From Halopseudomonas formosensis (lineage in GTDB: Bacteria > Pseudomonadota > Gammaproteobacteria > Pseudomonadales > Pseudomonadaceae): DNA of 64,000 nt. The notes beneath the pieces were generated by a model, which saw only the letters and a program-made list of their open reading frames with translations, had not been told where the DNA came from and made no database searches. Location: positions 496,001 to 560,000 of the forward strand of contig NZ_FOYD01000001.1 in the NCBI RefSeq assembly GCF_900115905.1. Reading direction: 5' to 3'. Positions 8,937-17,243 of this stretch are shown here, one piece after another (position 1 is the stretch's first letter; each line of letters begins with the position of its first letter). A program made the position numbers and the translations under genes.

Positions 8937-10283
8937 CTACCGAGTGATATCCAGATCCCGGGTTTCCTTGCCGATGATCAGGGCCAGCAGGGTGATGCCG
9001 GCCATCACTGCCAGATATACACCGACCAGCACCGGGCTGCCGTTACCCGTCTGCCACAGCCATACCGCCACGAAGGGCGCAACCGCTGCGCCGAGAATCG
9101 AGGAGACGTTGTAGGAGATGCCCGAGCCGGTGTAGCGCACGTTGGTCGGGAACAGCTCCGGCAACAGGGCTCCCATGGGGCCGAAGGTCATGCCCATCAG
9201 GCTGAAGCCCAGCGCCAGCCACAGCAGTACGCCGACGAAGCCCAGCGACAGCAGCGGCACCCACAGCAGCGCGAATGCGATGATGCCCAGGGTCACCATG
9301 ATCAGGGTCTTGCGCCGGCCCCAGCGGTCGGCCAGCGGGCCGGAGATCAGGGTGAAGATACCGAAGAACACCACGCCGAAGATCAGCATCAGCACGAAGT
9401 CGTTGTAGCTGTAGCCCAGTCCCGGCAACTGGCCCGGGCCGGGTTCAACCGGCGCCCGGCCATAGCTGAGGGAGAAGGTAGTCATCAGATAGAAGAGCAC
9501 ATAGGTGGCCAGCATGTAGAAAGTGCCGAGGATGAGCTCACGCCAGTGCCGGCGTACCACTTCGCCCATCGGCAGCTTGACCACCCGGCCGGTCTCGACT
9601 GCTTTGGAGAAGGCGGTACTTTCCACCAGGTTCAGGCGGATCCACAGGCCGACTATCACCATCACCGCCGAGAACAGGAAGGGAATCCGCCAGCCCCAGT
9701 CGAGGAAGGCCTCGGAGGGACGGGAGGGATTGTCCGAGGGCAGCAGGGCGGCAACGATCAGGAACAGGCCGTTGGCGATGATGAAGCCCAGCGGGGCTCC
9801 CAGCTGGGGGAAGGTGCCGAACAACGCGCGCTTGCCCTCCGGAGCATTCTCCGTGGCCACCAGTGCCGCACCCGACCACTCGCCACCGATGGCAAAGCCC
9901 TGGGCCAGTCGCATCAGCACCAGCAGCAGCGGTGCTATCCAGCCGATGCTGTGGTAGGTCGGCAGCAGACCGATCAGGAAGGTGGCGATGCCCATGGTCA
10001 GCAGGGCGTAGATCAGGGTCTTCTTGCGCCCGACCTTGTCACCCAGATGGCCGAAGAAGACCGCACCCAAGGGTCTGGCAATCATGGCTGCACCGAAGAT
10101 GGCGAAGGACGCCAGCAGGGCGGCGGTCTCGTTGCCCGGGGGAAAGAACAGGTGCGGAAACACCAGCACCGCCGCGGTGGCGTAGACGTAGAAATCGTAG
10201 AACTCGATGGTGGTGCCGACCAGGCTGGCAAACAGCACCCGTGAGCGGGAGTTGGCAGGTGTCGATTCGGAGGTCGATTGCAT
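8937..10283 (-). CDS. MFS transporter, metabolite:H+ symporter (MHS) family
   Basis: A 448-residue, 12-helix inner-membrane transporter. MHS hallmarks are present: TIEFYDFYVYATAA in helix 1, the loop 2-3 motif GHLGDKVGRKKTL, the GGEWSGAALVATENAP stretch after helix 4, and GPLADRWGRRKTL between the halves. Relatives import organic acids, betaine, proline or shikimate with protons. The substrate cannot be called. The gene is alone on its strand; ppa upstream ends with its own terminator, so it is probably transcribed independently. Confidence 0.88.
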   Translation of the reverse strand: MQSTSESTPANSRSRVLFASLVGTTIEFYDFYVYATAAVLVFPHLFFPPGNETAALLASFAIFGAAMIARPLGAVFFGHLGDKVGRKKTLIYALLTMGIATFLIGLLPTYHSIGWIAPLLLVLMRLAQGFAIGGEWSGAALVATENAPEGKRALFGTFPQLGAPLGFIIANGLFLIVAALLPSDNPSRPSEAFLDWGWRIPFLFSAVMVIVGLWIRLNLVESTAFSKAVETGRVVKLPMGEVVRRHWRELILGTFYMLATYVLFYLMTTFSLSYGRAPVEPGPGQLPGLGYSYNDFVLMLIFGVVFFGIFTLISGPLADRWGRRKTLIMVTLGIIAFALLWVPLLSLGFVGVLLWLALGFSLMGMTFGPMGALLPELFPTNVRYTGSGISYNVSSILGAAVAPFVAVWLWQTGNGSPVLVGVYLAVMAGITLLALIIGKETRDLDITR

Positions 10284-10354
10284 GGCTGTTTTCGTTATGT
10301 GATTGAGCGGGTAGGCATGGATTGTAAGGCCATGTCGGGGACTTTTGCAGCGGG

Positions 10355-10382
10355 CATAAAAAACCCGGCTTGTGGCCGGGTT
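10355..10382 (-). terminator. Rho-independent terminator of ppa
   Basis: On the reverse strand the stem AACCCGGC / GCCGGGTT closes a 5-base loop and runs into TTTTTTATG. It lies 18 bases beyond the ppa stop. Confidence 0.88.
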
Positions 10383-10399
10383 CCCATTCGGCGAAACGC

Positions 10400-10927
10400 T
10401 TATTTTTGGTAAGCGTTTACTGCCTTTACAATTTCCGCACGGGCTTCGTCAGCGTTGCCCCAGCGGTCGATCTTGACCCACTTGCCGGCTTCCAGATCCT
10501 TGTAGTTCTCGAAGAAGTGCTGGATCTGCTGGATCAGCAGGTCGGGCAGGTCGGTGTATTCCTTCACGTCCTTGTACAGAACGCTCAGCTTGTCATGGGG
10601 TACGGCAACCAGCTTGGCATCGCCGCCGCCATCGTCGGTCATGTGCAGTACGCCAACCGGACGGCAACGGATGACCGAGCCCGGGGCAACCGGATGCGGG
10701 GTGACTACCAGTACGTCCAGCGGGTCGCCATCATCGGCCAGGGTGTTCGGAATGAAGCCGTAGTTGGCCGGGTAGAACATCGGGGTAGCCATGAAGCGAT
10801 CGACGAACAGAGTGCTGGTGTCCTTGTCGATCTCGTACTTGATCGGCGCATGGTTGGCCGGGATTTCGATGGCGACGTAGATGTCGTTGGGAATGTCCTT
10901 GCCTGCGGGAATCTGGTCGTAGCTCAT
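10400..10927 (-). CDS. ppa: Inorganic pyrophosphatase (family I)
   Basis: A 175-residue soluble Mg-dependent enzyme hydrolysing PPi to phosphate in the cytoplasm. The family I signature [10 protein letters not shown] is intact, and the [10 protein letters not shown] segment and C-terminal length match bacterial hexameric enzymes. The start is preceded by AGGTAA. It lies next to a PPi-dependent phosphofructokinase on the same strand, separated by about 250 bases with REP-like palindromes, so the two are neighbours but likely separate transcripts. The neighbours draw on the same PPi pool in opposite ways: one burns it, the other spends it. Confidence 0.97.
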   Translation of the reverse strand: MSYDQIPAGKDIPNDIYVAIEIPANHAPIKYEIDKDTSTLFVDRFMATPMFYPANYGFIPNTLADDGDPLDVLVVTPHPVAPGSVIRCRPVGVLHMTDDGGGDAKLVAVPHDKLSVLYKDVKEYTDLPDLLIQQIQHFFENYKDLEAGKWVKIDRWGNADEARAEIVKAVNAYQK

Positions 10928-11049
10928 GGGTTACCTGATGCGGGGCAGTGTGAATCGGTCGGCACCTGCTTGCGGGTGCCAGGAAAAATATGGGCCGGGA
11001 GTATAACAGCACCAATGCGCCATGGCGAGAACTCCTCGCACCATCCCGG

Positions 11050-11152
11050 CAGGGACGAGCACCAGCTCGTCCGCGGGATGACAGGCGCTGCCCGGCCCTC
11101 CCCAGGGCTGCCGGGCAGCCCCTTTCATCGAGCTGTTGCTCGACGATCCCAG
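11050..11152. repeat. REP-like palindrome pair (GAGCACCAGCTC family) between pfp and ppa
   Basis: Two imperfectly related palindromes in opposite orientation: GACGAGCACCAGCTCGTC at 11054-11071 and TCGAGCTGTTGCTCGA at 11128-11143, followed by GATCCCAGGGG. The same core recurs at 29.06, 36.2 and 39.2 kb, always outside genes. The paired arrangement is that of Pseudomonas REP/BIME elements. Confidence 0.7.
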
Positions 11153-11173
11153 GGGTGTGCTCCCGGGCCTCAA

Positions 11174-12433
11174 TCAGACCTCGAAGGGCGGCAGCTTGCG
11201 CTCCACCGGCAGGTTCTGCAGGCGCACGTAGGCGGGCAGGCCGTTCTTGAACGGGGGGATGTCCTCACCCTGGATCAGCGGCGACAGGTACTCGCGGCAG
11301 GCGTCGGTAATGTGGAAGCCGTCCTCGCTGATGAACTCGCGGGGCATGAACTTCTCGACGTTGGCCACCTCGCTCAGGGGAGCCTCGATGATATCCCAGC
11401 GGTAGGGGCTGCTTTCCAGACGACGGATGGCCGGCATGATGGCGTTCTTGCCTTCCAGGGCGATCTCCACTGCTGCCTTGCCCAGCGCGTAGGCCTGCTC
11501 TACATCGACCTGAGAGGCGATGTGGCGGGCTGCGCGCTGCAGGTAGTCGGCCACGGCCCAGTGGTACTTGTAGCCGAGCTTTTCGCGAATCAGGTTGGCG
11601 ATGGTCGGGGCAACCCCGCCGAGCTGGGCATGGCCGAAGGCATCCTTGAGGCCGGATTCGGAGAGGAATTTGCCTTCCTTGTTCTTGATGCCCTCGGAAA
11701 CGCCGATCACGCAGTAACCGTGGGTCTTGACGCACTCGTCGACGCGGGCCAGGAAGGCAGCCTCGTCAAATTCGATCTCGGGGAACAGCAGGATGTGTGG
11801 CGCTTCGCCCTCGGCTTCGCTGGCCAGACCGCAGGCGGCGGTGATCCAGCCGGCGTGACGGCCCATGACCTCGAGGATGAACACCTTGGTCGAGGTGGCG
11901 CACATGGAGGCCACATCGTAACCGGCCTCGCGGATGGAGGTGGCCACATACTTGGCTACCGAGCCGAAACCCGGGCAGCAGTCGGTGATCGGCAGATCAT
12001 TGTCCACGGTCTTGGGTACATGGATCGCCTTGATCGGGTAACCCATGGTCTCGGCCAGCTGGGATACCTTGAGGCAGGTGTCAGCGGAGTCGCCGCCACC
12101 GTTATAGAAGAAGTAGCCGATATTGTGCGCCTTGAATACCTCGATCAGGCGCTCGTACTGGGTACGGTTGGCCTCCAGGCTCTTGAGCTTGTAGCGGCAG
12201 GAACCGAAGGCGCCGGAGGGTGTGTGGCGCAGGGCGGCAATGTTCTCCGCCGATTCCAGGCTGGTGTCGATCAGATCCTCGGTCAGTGCACCGATGATGC
12301 CGTTGCGGCCAGCATAGACCTTGCCGATCTTGTCCGGATGCTGGCGAGCGGTTTCGATAACCCCGGCAGCAGAGGCGTTGATTACTGCGGTAACCCCGCC
12401 GGATTGGGCGTAGAAGGCGTTCTTGACGGTCAT
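11174..12433 (-). CDS. pfp: Pyrophosphate-dependent 6-phosphofructokinase
   Basis: A 419-residue PfkA-superfamily enzyme phosphorylating fructose 6-phosphate reversibly with PPi. Two positions read out the phosphate donor: GGGDS at 112-116 (Asp where ATP enzymes have Gly) and PKTVDND at 140-146, with Lys141 where ATP enzymes have Gly. Both indicate PPi. The GRHAGW motif that binds the sugar phosphate is present. The start at 12433 has TTGGAG five bases upstream; the 56 residues before it in frame lack family similarity. Divergent from mpl, next to ppa. Many pseudomonads lack any phosphofructokinase, so this gene changes the expected central metabolism, allowing Embden-Meyerhof flux or gluconeogenic use. 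Confidence 0.93.
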   Translation of the reverse strand: MTVKNAFYAQSGGVTAVINASAAGVIETARQHPDKIGKVYAGRNGIIGALTEDLIDTSLESAENIAALRHTPSGAFGSCRYKLKSLEANRTQYERLIEVFKAHNIGYFFYNGGGDSADTCLKVSQLAETMGYPIKAIHVPKTVDNDLPITDCCPGFGSVAKYVATSIREAGYDVASMCATSTKVFILEVMGRHAGWITAACGLASEAEGEAPHILLFPEIEFDEAAFLARVDECVKTHGYCVIGVSEGIKNKEGKFLSESGLKDAFGHAQLGGVAPTIANLIREKLGYKYHWAVADYLQRAARHIASQVDVEQAYALGKAAVEIALEGKNAIMPAIRRLESSPYRWDIIEAPLSEVANVEKFMPREFISEDGFHITDACREYLSPLIQGEDIPPFKNGLPAYVRLQNLPVERKLPPFEV

Positions 12434-12660
12434 GCTGGCTCCAAGTTGGTGGCTGACGTCAGTGAGACAACCGCAGCGGTGATGCGGTTGCATGACGTCG
12501 ACAGACTCAAGGTGAAATGAATGGCGCGCATGATAGCCGAATGCAGGTCGTTTTGCATGACCGGCTGCCGTGCGGTGCGCGCAGGCCGGTCGGAGAACCA
12601 AACCGGCGCCGGCCCATGCTAGTATCCAGCCCCTGATGGTTTTGCTTACAGGGTCGCTCG

Positions 12661-14022
12661 ATGCATCTGCACATTCTCGGTATCTGCGGTACTTTCATGG
12701 GTTCGCTGGCGCTGCTGGCGCGGGACCTGGGGCATCAGGTCAGCGGTTCGGACGCCAATGTCTACCCGCCGATGAGCACCCAGCTCGAGGCCCAGGGCAT
12801 CCAGCTGATGGAAGGTTATGATCCGGCCCATCTGCAACCGCAACCGGACCTGGTGATCATCGGCAACGCCATGTCCCGGGGCAATCCGGCGGTGGAATAT
12901 GTGCTGGACAAGGGCATTCCCTATACTTCCGGTCCCCAGTGGCTGGCCGATCATGTACTGCAGGATCGCTGGGTGCTGGCGGTGGCCGGAACCCACGGCA
13001 AGACCACCACCTCCAGCCTGCTGGCCTGGCTGCTGGAGGATGCGGGCATGGCCCCGGGCTTCCTGATCGGCGGCATCCCGCAGAACTTCGGCATTTCCGC
13101 CCGGCTGGGCGATACGCCGTTCTTCGTCGTCGAGGCGGACGAGTACGACAGCGCCTTCTTCGACAAGCGTTCCAAGTTCGTCCACTACCGCCCGCGCACG
13201 GCCATCCTGAACAATCTGGAGTTCGACCACGCGGATATCTTCGAGGACCTGGCCGCCATCGAGCGTCAGTTCCACCACCTGGTGCGCACCATTCCTGCCA
13301 GCGGCCTGATCATCCATCCCCGGCAGGATGCGGCGTTGCAGCGGGTGATCGGCAAGGGCTGCTGGACTCCGGTCCAGACCACCGGCGAGGGCGGCAACTG
13401 GCAGGCGCGGCTGCTGGCCGAGGATGGCTCGCGCTTCGAGGTCTGGCTGGACGGGCAGCTGCAGGGCATCGCCGAGTGGCAGCAGACCGGCGCCCACAGT
13501 GTGGCCAATGCGCTCTGTGCGCTGGCGGCGGCGCGCCATGTGGGCGTGACGCCGGAGCAGGGCATAGCGGCGCTGGCGGGTTTTGCCAGTCCCAAGCGGC
13601 GCATGGAGAAGATTGCCGACACCGGGGGCGTCACCCTGTATGACGATTTCGCCCACCATCCCACCGCCATCGCCACCACCCTGGCGGGGCTGCGCGCCAG
13701 TATCGGTGACCAGCGGCTGCTGGCGATCATCGAGCCGCGCTCCAACACCATGCGTCTGGGCAGTCACATGGCGGCGCTGCCGGGCAGCGTCGAGCACGCC
13801 AGCGAGGTGATCTGGTACCAGCCGCCTGGACTGGACTGGTCGCTGGATTCGGTGGTGCGTGACAGCCCGGTACCGGCGCAGGTGATGACCGACATCGATG
13901 CGATCGTCGAGAAGGTGGCAGCCGAGGCGCAGCCGGGCACCCGGGTGGTGATCATGAGCAACGGCGGCTTCGGTGGTATCCACCAGAAGCTTAAGCAGGC
14001 GCTGGAGCATCGCCATGGCTGA
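12661..14022 (+). CDS. mpl: UDP-N-acetylmuramate:L-alanyl-gamma-D-glutamyl-meso-diaminopimelate ligase
   Basis: A 453-residue Mur-ligase family enzyme that joins recycled murein tripeptide directly to UDP-MurNAc in peptidoglycan recycling. The N-terminal Rossmann part ([14 protein letters not shown]), the ATP loop GTHGKTTTS near residues 110-118, the [11 protein letters not shown] stretch and the [10 protein letters not shown] motif of the central/C-terminal domains are all visible. Length is normal. The stop overlaps the ubiX start by 8 bases, giving translational coupling. It is divergent from pfp across a 227-base promoter region. Confidence 0.96.
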   Translation: MHLHILGICGTFMGSLALLARDLGHQVSGSDANVYPPMSTQLEAQGIQLMEGYDPAHLQPQPDLVIIGNAMSRGNPAVEYVLDKGIPYTSGPQWLADHVLQDRWVLAVAGTHGKTTTSSLLAWLLEDAGMAPGFLIGGIPQNFGISARLGDTPFFVVEADEYDSAFFDKRSKFVHYRPRTAILNNLEFDHADIFEDLAAIERQFHHLVRTIPASGLIIHPRQDAALQRVIGKGCWTPVQTTGEGGNWQARLLAEDGSRFEVWLDGQLQGIAEWQQTGAHSVANALCALAAARHVGVTPEQGIAALAGFASPKRRMEKIADTGGVTLYDDFAHHPTAIATTLAGLRASIGDQRLLAIIEPRSNTMRLGSHMAALPGSVEHASEVIWYQPPGLDWSLDSVVRDSPVPAQVMTDIDAIVEKVAAEAQPGTRVVIMSNGGFGGIHQKLKQALEHRHG

Positions 14023-14623
14023 GCCGCGCCGCGTCACCCTTGCCGTCACCGGCGCCTCGGGAGCCCAGTATGCGCTGCGCCTGCTGGAGTGCCTGGTGCG
14101 GGCCGATGTGGAAGTGTTCTTTCTCATCTCCCAGGCGGCGCAACTGGTGGTGGCCACCGAGACCGAGCTGCAACTGCCACCCAAACCCCAGGCGCTGGCA
14201 GCCTTTCTCACCGAGCATTACCAGGCGAGGGCAGGGCAGATCCGGGTGTTCGGCAAGCAGGACTGGATGAGCCCGGTGGCCTCCGGCTCCGGCGCGCCCT
14301 CGGCCATGGTGGTCTGCCCCTGCAGTACCGGCACCCTGTCGGCGATTGCCTGCGGAGCCAGCAACAACCTGATCGAGCGTGCTGCGGATGTCGCTCTCAA
14401 GGAGCGCCGCCAGCTGATCCTGGTGCCCCGGGAAAGTCCCTATTCCACCATCCATCTGGAAAACATGCTCAGGCTCAGCCAGATGGGCGCAGTGATACTG
14501 CCGGCCAGCCCCGGTTTCTACCATCAGCCGCAGAGCATCGATGATCTGGTGGATTTCGTGGTGGCGCGCATCCTCAATCAGCTGGGTATCGAGCAGGATC
14601 TGCTCAAGCGCTGGGGCGAGTAG
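14015..14623 (+). CDS. ubiX: Flavin prenyltransferase UbiX
   Basis: A 202-residue enzyme that prenylates FMN to make the cofactor of the UbiD decarboxylase in ubiquinone synthesis. The FMN loop [10 protein letters not shown] (11-20), the [19 protein letters not shown] core and the LVPRESPYS / LPASPGFYH segments are diagnostic. The start at 14015 follows GGAG and lies inside the 3' end of mpl; a start 14 codons earlier would overlap mpl further and has no ribosome site. Co-transcription with mpl is expected. No ubiD is seen in this window. Confidence 0.96.
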   Translation: MAEPRRVTLAVTGASGAQYALRLLECLVRADVEVFFLISQAAQLVVATETELQLPPKPQALAAFLTEHYQARAGQIRVFGKQDWMSPVASGSGAPSAMVVCPCSTGTLSAIACGASNNLIERAADVALKERRQLILVPRESPYSTIHLENMLRLSQMGAVILPASPGFYHQPQSIDDLVDFVVARILNQLGIEQDLLKRWGE

Positions 14624-14800
14624 TCCTGCACAGCCTGGTGCGGTCGATAAGCCGGCACCGGGTACCGATATACAGCTGCGTTATCCGGCTACCGGAACGA
14701 TCATTCGCATCTACCTTCTGACGGGCACCTTTTCCGTGGTGCGGTCGGGACTGTCCTGCTGTCTGTCCTCTGAATAACAATAAAAGTCAGGAGAAGTCGG

Positions 14801-16666
14801 ATGTATACGCGTAACAGCAATGCCTGCTCCACCCCCTTGCGACCCCGTCCATTGGTGACTGCGCTGGCCCTGGCCGCCGGTTCGGCCCTGCTTATCGGCT
14901 GTCTCGGCGGAGGCGGCGGCTCCAGTGACCGCGGCGAGCGAGGTGAACGCGCCACGGTCACTCTGGCCAACGGCGAAGTGCGTGGGCGTGTCGCTGATGA
15001 CACGCTGATCTGGCATGGTATTCCCTATGCTCAGGCACCCGTGGGCGAGCTGCGCTGGCGCGCACCCCAGCCGCCGGAAGATTGGAGCGGTACTCTGGAT
15101 GCCCGTGAACGCGGTCCCGAATGCGTGCAGGCAGAAACCACAACCCGCTGGCAGCGTACCTCCACCATGGTGGGTGATGAGGACTGTCTGACGGTCGATA
15201 TCTACCGTCCCGATCGAGCCGGTTTCGCCGACGAGGCTCTGCCGGTGTACGTCTGGATACATGGCGGATCGAACAATTTCGGCACCGCAAAGCAATATGA
15301 CGGCAGCACCCTGGCCAACCACTCCGATGTGGTCGTGGTGGTGGTGCAGTACCGGCTCGGGCCGCTGGGCTGGTTCTTCCATCCCGCCGTCCAGACCAAT
15401 GGTGCCGATCCGCTGTCCGATTCCGGCAACTTCGGCACCCTGGATACCATCCGGGCCCTGGAGTGGGTGCAGGACAATATCGCTGCCTTCGGCGGGGATC
15501 CGGACAATGTTACCATCACCGGTGAATCCGCCGGCGGGCACAACGTGCTGAACCTGCTGGTGTCCCCCGAGGCCGGCGGAGGGCTTTTCCATCGGGCCAT
15601 GTCCCAGAGCGGCTCGATGAACACCCGCAGTACCACAGCGGCGCGCAATTCGGCCAATCAGCATGTGGAATGGCTGATTCGCCTGCTGGAAGACCGCAAG
15701 ACCCCGGATACACCCATCTCGGCGGATCAGGCCAGGCAGATGCGCGAGGAGATGGAAGCCGCCGGCACCCTGGGTGAGTACCTGCGTGCGGCGCAGGGGC
15801 ATGATCTGTATCAGGCCGTGGTCAACTACAGTTCACTGAGCGCCTACGGCGCCATCGAGGATGGCACCGTGATTCCGGAAGGGGGGTGGATTCCCCGCTT
15901 CACCAGTGGCGAGTTCAACAACGTGCCGGTAATCCTCGGGGCCAACGAGTACGAACAGAAGTCCTTCATGCCCCTGTACGGCGGAGCGGTCAAGGGTCTG
16001 CTGCCGCAGGTGCCCTCGCCGCCGGACAAGAGCTGGCTGGATCTGCTGGATGTGGCCTTCGAAGGCACCCAGACCCTGGATGAGGTGCTGCCGACCCAGA
16101 AGGACAGGGATACCTATGAGCTGACGGGCTATTACGGTGGCCGTTCCTGGCGCGCCAAGTATGTCGATCAGCTCGCTGCGCTGATCAGCCAGCACCAGCC
16201 ACAGACCTATGCCTACGACTTCCGCTGGGGTACGGCATCGGGCCCGGCGCCGTTCAACTTCATCTACGGCGCAGGCCATGCATCGGACATATCCTTCTTC
16301 TTCGGTACCGGAAACGGGTTGTTCGATCTGCCCTTCACCGAGCAGAACGAGGCGGGGCGGCGCGACCTGCAGCTGGCGATGATGAGCTATCTGGCAGATT
16401 TCGCCCGGGATGGCGATCCCAACGGCGATTTCACCCAGGACCTTCCCACCTGGAGCAGCTGGACGCCAACGGCGGGGCAGGACAAGCTGATCGTGTTCGA
16501 TGCCACCGAGGAGGCGGCCGATATCAGCCTGTCCGACGAGGCCCTGACCTTGCCGGCAGTACGCCTGGCCTGGGCAGAAGCCATGGATGAAGCGGGACTC
16601 TCCCCTCAGGAAAAGGCGACATTGCAGAGCCTGTTCGGTCAGGGAGACAGCTACTCCACACCCTGA
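14801..16666 (+). CDS. Exported lipoprotein, type-B carboxylesterase (copy C, without accessory domain)
   Basis: A 621-residue predicted lipoprotein. The signal peptide ends in a LIGC lipobox, followed directly by a Gly/Ser linker and the esterase domain: GIPYAQAPVGELRW, EDCLTVDIYRP, oxyanion HGGSN and nucleophile Ser243 in GESAGG. Unlike copies A and B it lacks the DADGDLNNGI accessory domain, and its catalytic motif is the canonical one, so it is a more distant relative and not part of the same duplication. AGGAG lies 8-9 bases before the start. It is followed on the same strand by a lipoprotein sulfatase after a hairpin. Substrate unknown; an extracytoplasmic ester hydrolase. Confidence 0.88.
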   Translation: MYTRNSNACSTPLRPRPLVTALALAAGSALLIGCLGGGGGSSDRGERGERATVTLANGEVRGRVADDTLIWHGIPYAQAPVGELRWRAPQPPEDWSGTLDARERGPECVQAETTTRWQRTSTMVGDEDCLTVDIYRPDRAGFADEALPVYVWIHGGSNNFGTAKQYDGSTLANHSDVVVVVVQYRLGPLGWFFHPAVQTNGADPLSDSGNFGTLDTIRALEWVQDNIAAFGGDPDNVTITGESAGGHNVLNLLVSPEAGGGLFHRAMSQSGSMNTRSTTAARNSANQHVEWLIRLLEDRKTPDTPISADQARQMREEMEAAGTLGEYLRAAQGHDLYQAVVNYSSLSAYGAIEDGTVIPEGGWIPRFTSGEFNNVPVILGANEYEQKSFMPLYGGAVKGLLPQVPSPPDKSWLDLLDVAFEGTQTLDEVLPTQKDRDTYELTGYYGGRSWRAKYVDQLAALISQHQPQTYAYDFRWGTASGPAPFNFIYGAGHASDISFFFGTGNGLFDLPFTEQNEAGRRDLQLAMMSYLADFARDGDPNGDFTQDLPTWSSWTPTAGQDKLIVFDATEEAADISLSDEALTLPAVRLAWAEAMDEAGLSPQEKATLQSLFGQGDSYSTP

Positions 16667-17243
16667 GCAGGCGCGCTGACAGGGGTCGGCGCTGCTCAAA
16701 ACCCGGTGCCACGGAAGTGGCACCGGTACCCGTCGGTCATTTTTTGAGTAAAAACTCTAATTTTTCTTTCAGCACCGCTTTTGCTGGTTTAGACTCACCG
16801 TCATGAAGCACCATCCGTTCGGATGGCAGGCACAGTGACGTGCGAGACAAAAACAAGAGCTGATGCGCCATGAGGGGATCGGATCCGAGGCTGGCGGTTT
16901 TCATTCATCCGCCCGACCACCGTCGGTCTGGACGGGCTGCTTTGGCCCGCGGGCAGACCCTGCGCCCGGCGCCTGGGGCATCGCGCCAAGCTCTCACCGG
17001 CATGGTTCCCGTTCCCGCTGTCCTTGCTGACGATTTCATCCGTATTCGACCCTGCCTCAACCCTGATTTCCCGAACTGCGGTTTCGTTCGAGCGGGCTGC
17101 CCGGCCTGTCGAATCGTCTGTGCTGCACCTTGCCAACTACCGTCCACAGCCGCCTGCAATCCCGGGGCGGTGCAATCAGGGTGACCCGCTGGCGCAGTAG
17201 CCGGGTCGTCGTTTCAGCTGAAAAGAGGAAAGAGGGAAACGCC
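16667..17243. other. 577-base intergenic region between esterase C and sulfatase
   Basis: Contains a perfect hairpin near its left end (see terminator) and an AT-rich stretch at 16741-16770 with the small inverted repeat GAGT-AAAA-ACTC, probably part of the sulfatase promoter region. ORFs inside have no ribosome site or recognisable family. I see no defined operator. Confidence 0.5.
16703..16747 (+). terminator. Possible terminator after esterase C
   Basis: Perfect 10-base stem CCGGTGCCAC / GTGGCACCGG with GGAA loop at 16703-16726. A run of six T begins about 15 bases later (16741), farther than in a classical terminator. Confidence 0.5.

Noticed and set aside
11050-11152. Insertion-sequence remnant
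   Set aside because: No transposase fragment or target duplication; short palindromes recurring between genes fit REP elements.
10370-12520. 716-codon open frame on the plus strand opposite ppa and pfp
   Set aside because: It is fully antisense to two recognisable genes, has a Gly/Ala/Val/Gln-rich repetitive translation, no family motif and no ribosome site. High GC keeps such frames open.
16870-17184. 104-codon ORF in the gap before the sulfatase
   Set aside because: Random Arg/Pro/Cys-rich translation, no ribosome site, overlapping equally long frames on the other strand.
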